This document shows, piece after piece, positions 62,570-64,000 of a stretch of DNA of 64,000 bases (positions within the stretch are counted from its first letter, which is position 1; each line of letters opens with the position of its first letter). Under the pieces are notes generated by a model. The model did not search any database, was not told the DNA's origin, and saw only the letters and a program-made list of their open reading frames with translations. This stretch comes from an uncultured Mediterraneibacter sp. (GTDB lineage Bacteria; Bacillota; Clostridia; Lachnospirales; Lachnospiraceae), in contig CALWMN010000005.1 of the NCBI GenBank assembly GCA_944381935.1, positions 108,053-172,052 on the forward strand. The letters run 5' to 3'. The position numbers were made by a program, and so were the translations under genes.

Positions 62570-63769
62570 CTACTTATCGTTGGCTGCTGCTACTCCCGGC
62601 AGCTCTTTTCCTTCCAGAAATTCCAGGGAGGCTCCGCCGCCTGTGGAGATATGTGTCATCTTATCCCCGTATCCGAGCTGGTTTACTGCTGCCGCAGAAT
62701 CACCGCCGCCAATGATGGTAACTGCATCTGTCTCTGCAAGCGCCTTTGCAACAGCTTCTGTACCGGAAGCGAATTTCGGCATCTCAAAACATCCCATCGG
62801 TCCGTTCCATACGACTGTCTTTGCTGTCTTTACCGCATCTGCATAGAGCTTTGCTGTCTCCGGTCCGATATCAAGACCCATCCAGCCTTCCGGAACCTCT
62901 CCCATCGCCACAACCTTTGTGTTGGCGTCATTGGAGAAATCGTCTGCAATAATCGTGTCAACCGGGAGAAGGAGCTTCACTCCTTTCGCCTTTGCCTTCT
63001 CGATCATGTCGAGGGCATACTGGCAGTAATCCTCCTCAAGGAGGGATTTGCCCACGCTTCCTCCCTGCGCCTTGCTGAAAGTATAGCACATTCCGCCGCC
63101 GATGATCAGAGTATCTACTTTTTCAAGCAGGTTTTCAATCACAGATATCTTACTGGAAACCTTTGACCCGCCAAGGATGGCAACAAACGGCCTCTGAGGA
63201 TTCTCGACCGCATTTCCAAGGAAATCGATCTCTTTCTGCATCAGATATCCCACAACTGCCGTATCAACATAATTTGTCACGCCGACGTTGGAGCAGTGTG
63301 CCCTGTGGGCTGTTCCAAACGCATCGTTTACAAAGACATCGCAGAGGGAGGCGAGCTCTTTGCTGAACTCCTCGCCGTTCTTTGTCTCTTCTGCCCTGTA
63401 GCGTGTATTTTCCAGAAGGATTACATCCCCGTCCTTCATCGCCTCAACAGCCGCCCTGGCGTTTGGTCCTACTACCTCCGGGTCTGCCGCAAATTTCACT
63501 TCCTGCCCGAGAAGCTCAGAAAGCCTTACCGCCACCGGGGCAAGGGATAATTCCGGTTTCGGCTCTCCCTTTGGTTTGCCAAGATGAGAGCAGAGGATCA
63601 CCCTGCCGCCGTCAGCGATCAGCTTCTTGATCGTGGGAAGTGCCGCAACAATGCGGTTCTCATCTGTGATCTTTCCGTCGATCAGCGGGACGTTGAAATC
63701 GCATCTTACGAGGACTCTTTTTCCCTTTACATTAATATCATCTACTGATTTTTTGTTGAGCATTGCCAT
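62570..63769 (-). CDS. pgk: phosphoglycerate kinase
   Basis: Pgk makes 3-phosphoglycerate and ATP from 1,3-bisphosphoglycerate. The 399-residue protein has [64 protein letters not shown] and the late [13 protein letters not shown] nucleotide loop. Three ATGs are possible; the one at 63769 is eight bases after AGGAGG and is preferred. It lies downstream of gap. Confidence 0.98.
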   Translation of the reverse strand: MAMLNKKSVDDINVKGKRVLVRCDFNVPLIDGKITDENRIVAALPTIKKLIADGGRVILCSHLGKPKGEPKPELSLAPVAVRLSELLGQEVKFAADPEVVGPNARAAVEAMKDGDVILLENTRYRAEETKNGEEFSKELASLCDVFVNDAFGTAHRAHCSNVGVTNYVDTAVVGYLMQKEIDFLGNAVENPQRPFVAILGGSKVSSKISVIENLLEKVDTLIIGGGMCYTFSKAQGGSVGKSLLEEDYCQYALDMIEKAKAKGVKLLLPVDTIIADDFSNDANTKVVAMGEVPEGWMGLDIGPETAKLYADAVKTAKTVVWNGPMGCFEMPKFASGTEAVAKALAETDAVTIIGGGDSAAAVNQLGYGDKMTHISTGGGASLEFLEGKELPGVAAANDK

Positions 63770-63799
63770 TGTCATTGCCTCCTGTTTTCTTCTTAATAC

Positions 63800-63849
63800 A
63801 CAATTGCAAGAAGGGGTCCGGTCCTACAATAAGACCGGACCCCATTGTG
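63800..63849 (-). terminator. stable hairpin between gap and pgk
   Basis: GGGGTCCGGTC (63813-63823) pairs perfectly with GACCGGACCCC (63833-63843), and outer CACAAT/ATTGTG (63800-63805 with 63844-63849) extends it. No T-run follows, so it is more likely an mRNA processing or partial-termination point than a full terminator. Confidence 0.6.
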
Positions 63850-63901
63850 AGTCATTTTATTCGGAATAGCTTCCGGATTCCTGTGCCTGTCCGTACGGGA
63901 A

Positions 63902-64000
63902 TTAAGCCTCGAGAAGTTTTCCAAAGTATTTGATTGTTCTTACCATCTGGCTTGTGTAAGAGTTCTCGTTGTCATACCATGAAACAACCTGAACCTCTGT
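63902..64000 (-). CDS. gap: glyceraldehyde-3-phosphate dehydrogenase (C-terminal 32 residues; 5' part beyond window)
   Basis: The visible end reads TEVQVVSWYDNENSYTSQM and continues to IKYFGKLLEA and TAA. WYDNENSY is the invariant C-terminal motif of GAPDH. It is the first gene of the gap-pgk-tpiA-gpmI order. Confidence 0.95.
   Translation of the reverse strand, partial: TEVQVVSWYDNENSYTSQMVRTIKYFGKLLEA

Overview
This window reads as core chromosome of a low-to-middle GC Firmicute, most likely a spore-forming member of the Lachnospiraceae (Clostridia). The evidence is spoIVA behind a SigE-like promoter, Clostridia-type gene order (DUF512-der-plsY-gpsA-spoIVA; yceD-rpmF-plsX-acpP-rnc-smc-ftsY), class B aspartate carbamoyltransferase (pyrB plus pyrI), the PFL/UPF0210-ACT pair, and a 1457-residue acyl-CoA dehydratase activase-like fusion. 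The family-level assignment is inferred from gene content and sequence style. No alignment was run.

Layout, left to right. 1-4.6 kb (minus): yicC-gmk-rpoZ-rimO-pgsA-cinA(C-terminal)-GNAT, a run of information and lipid genes. 4.85-6.6 kb (plus): rqcH. 6.7-9.9 kb (minus): pheA, a DUF815 ATPase and a coupled lipoprotein. 10.0-12.5 kb (plus): a small CmpB-like membrane protein, a nitroreductase, pyrB and pyrI. 12.6-14.6 kb (minus): aroF, RNase P RNA, rnhA. 14.6-17.9 kb (minus): a purine salvage operon (purine nucleoside phosphorylase, amidohydrolase) continuing into a MogA-like protein and a metallo-beta-lactamase protein. 18.1-24.1 kb (minus): DUF512, der, plsY, gpsA, spoIVA. 24.4 kb (plus): an unusually long PRPP synthetase. 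25.7-35 kb (minus): DUF1653 protein, threonine ammonia-lyase, then the conserved yceD-to-ftsY cluster. 35.2-38.9 kb (minus): pta-ackA and mgtE. 39-40.3 kb (plus): tmcAL. 40.3-46.9 kb (minus): polA-coaE-walJ-like, and ACT/UPF0210/DegV. 47-51.8 kb: a HAD phosphatase (plus), then tRNA-Leu(CAA), lysA, pyk and a rhomboid-like zinc-ribbon protein (minus). 52.1-56.5 kb (plus): the large activase fusion. 56.6-58.5 kb (minus): an AT-rich accessory island of small membrane and secreted proteins of unknown function. 58.7-64 kb (minus): gap-pgk-tpiA-gpmI-greA-HAD, the lower glycolytic operon.

Most of the window is housekeeping: glycolysis and acetate formation (gap, pgk, tpiA, gpmI, pyk, pta, ackA), phospholipid synthesis (plsX, plsY, gpsA, pgsA, acpP), translation and RNA quality control (rqcH, rimO, der, rnc, rnpB, tmcAL), and chromosome and secretion functions (smc, ftsY, polA). 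I see no phage, insertion sequence or CRISPR array.

The parts least explained by known biology are five. They are the AT-rich paralog island at 56.6-58.0 kb, a palindromic element with a 66-bp tandem duplication at 24.08-24.29 kb, a structured repeat inside the glycolytic operon at 62.46-62.56 kb, a perfect inverted repeat touching the 5' end of tRNA-Leu, and the rhomboid-like/zinc-ribbon protein. None amounts to proof of a new system.
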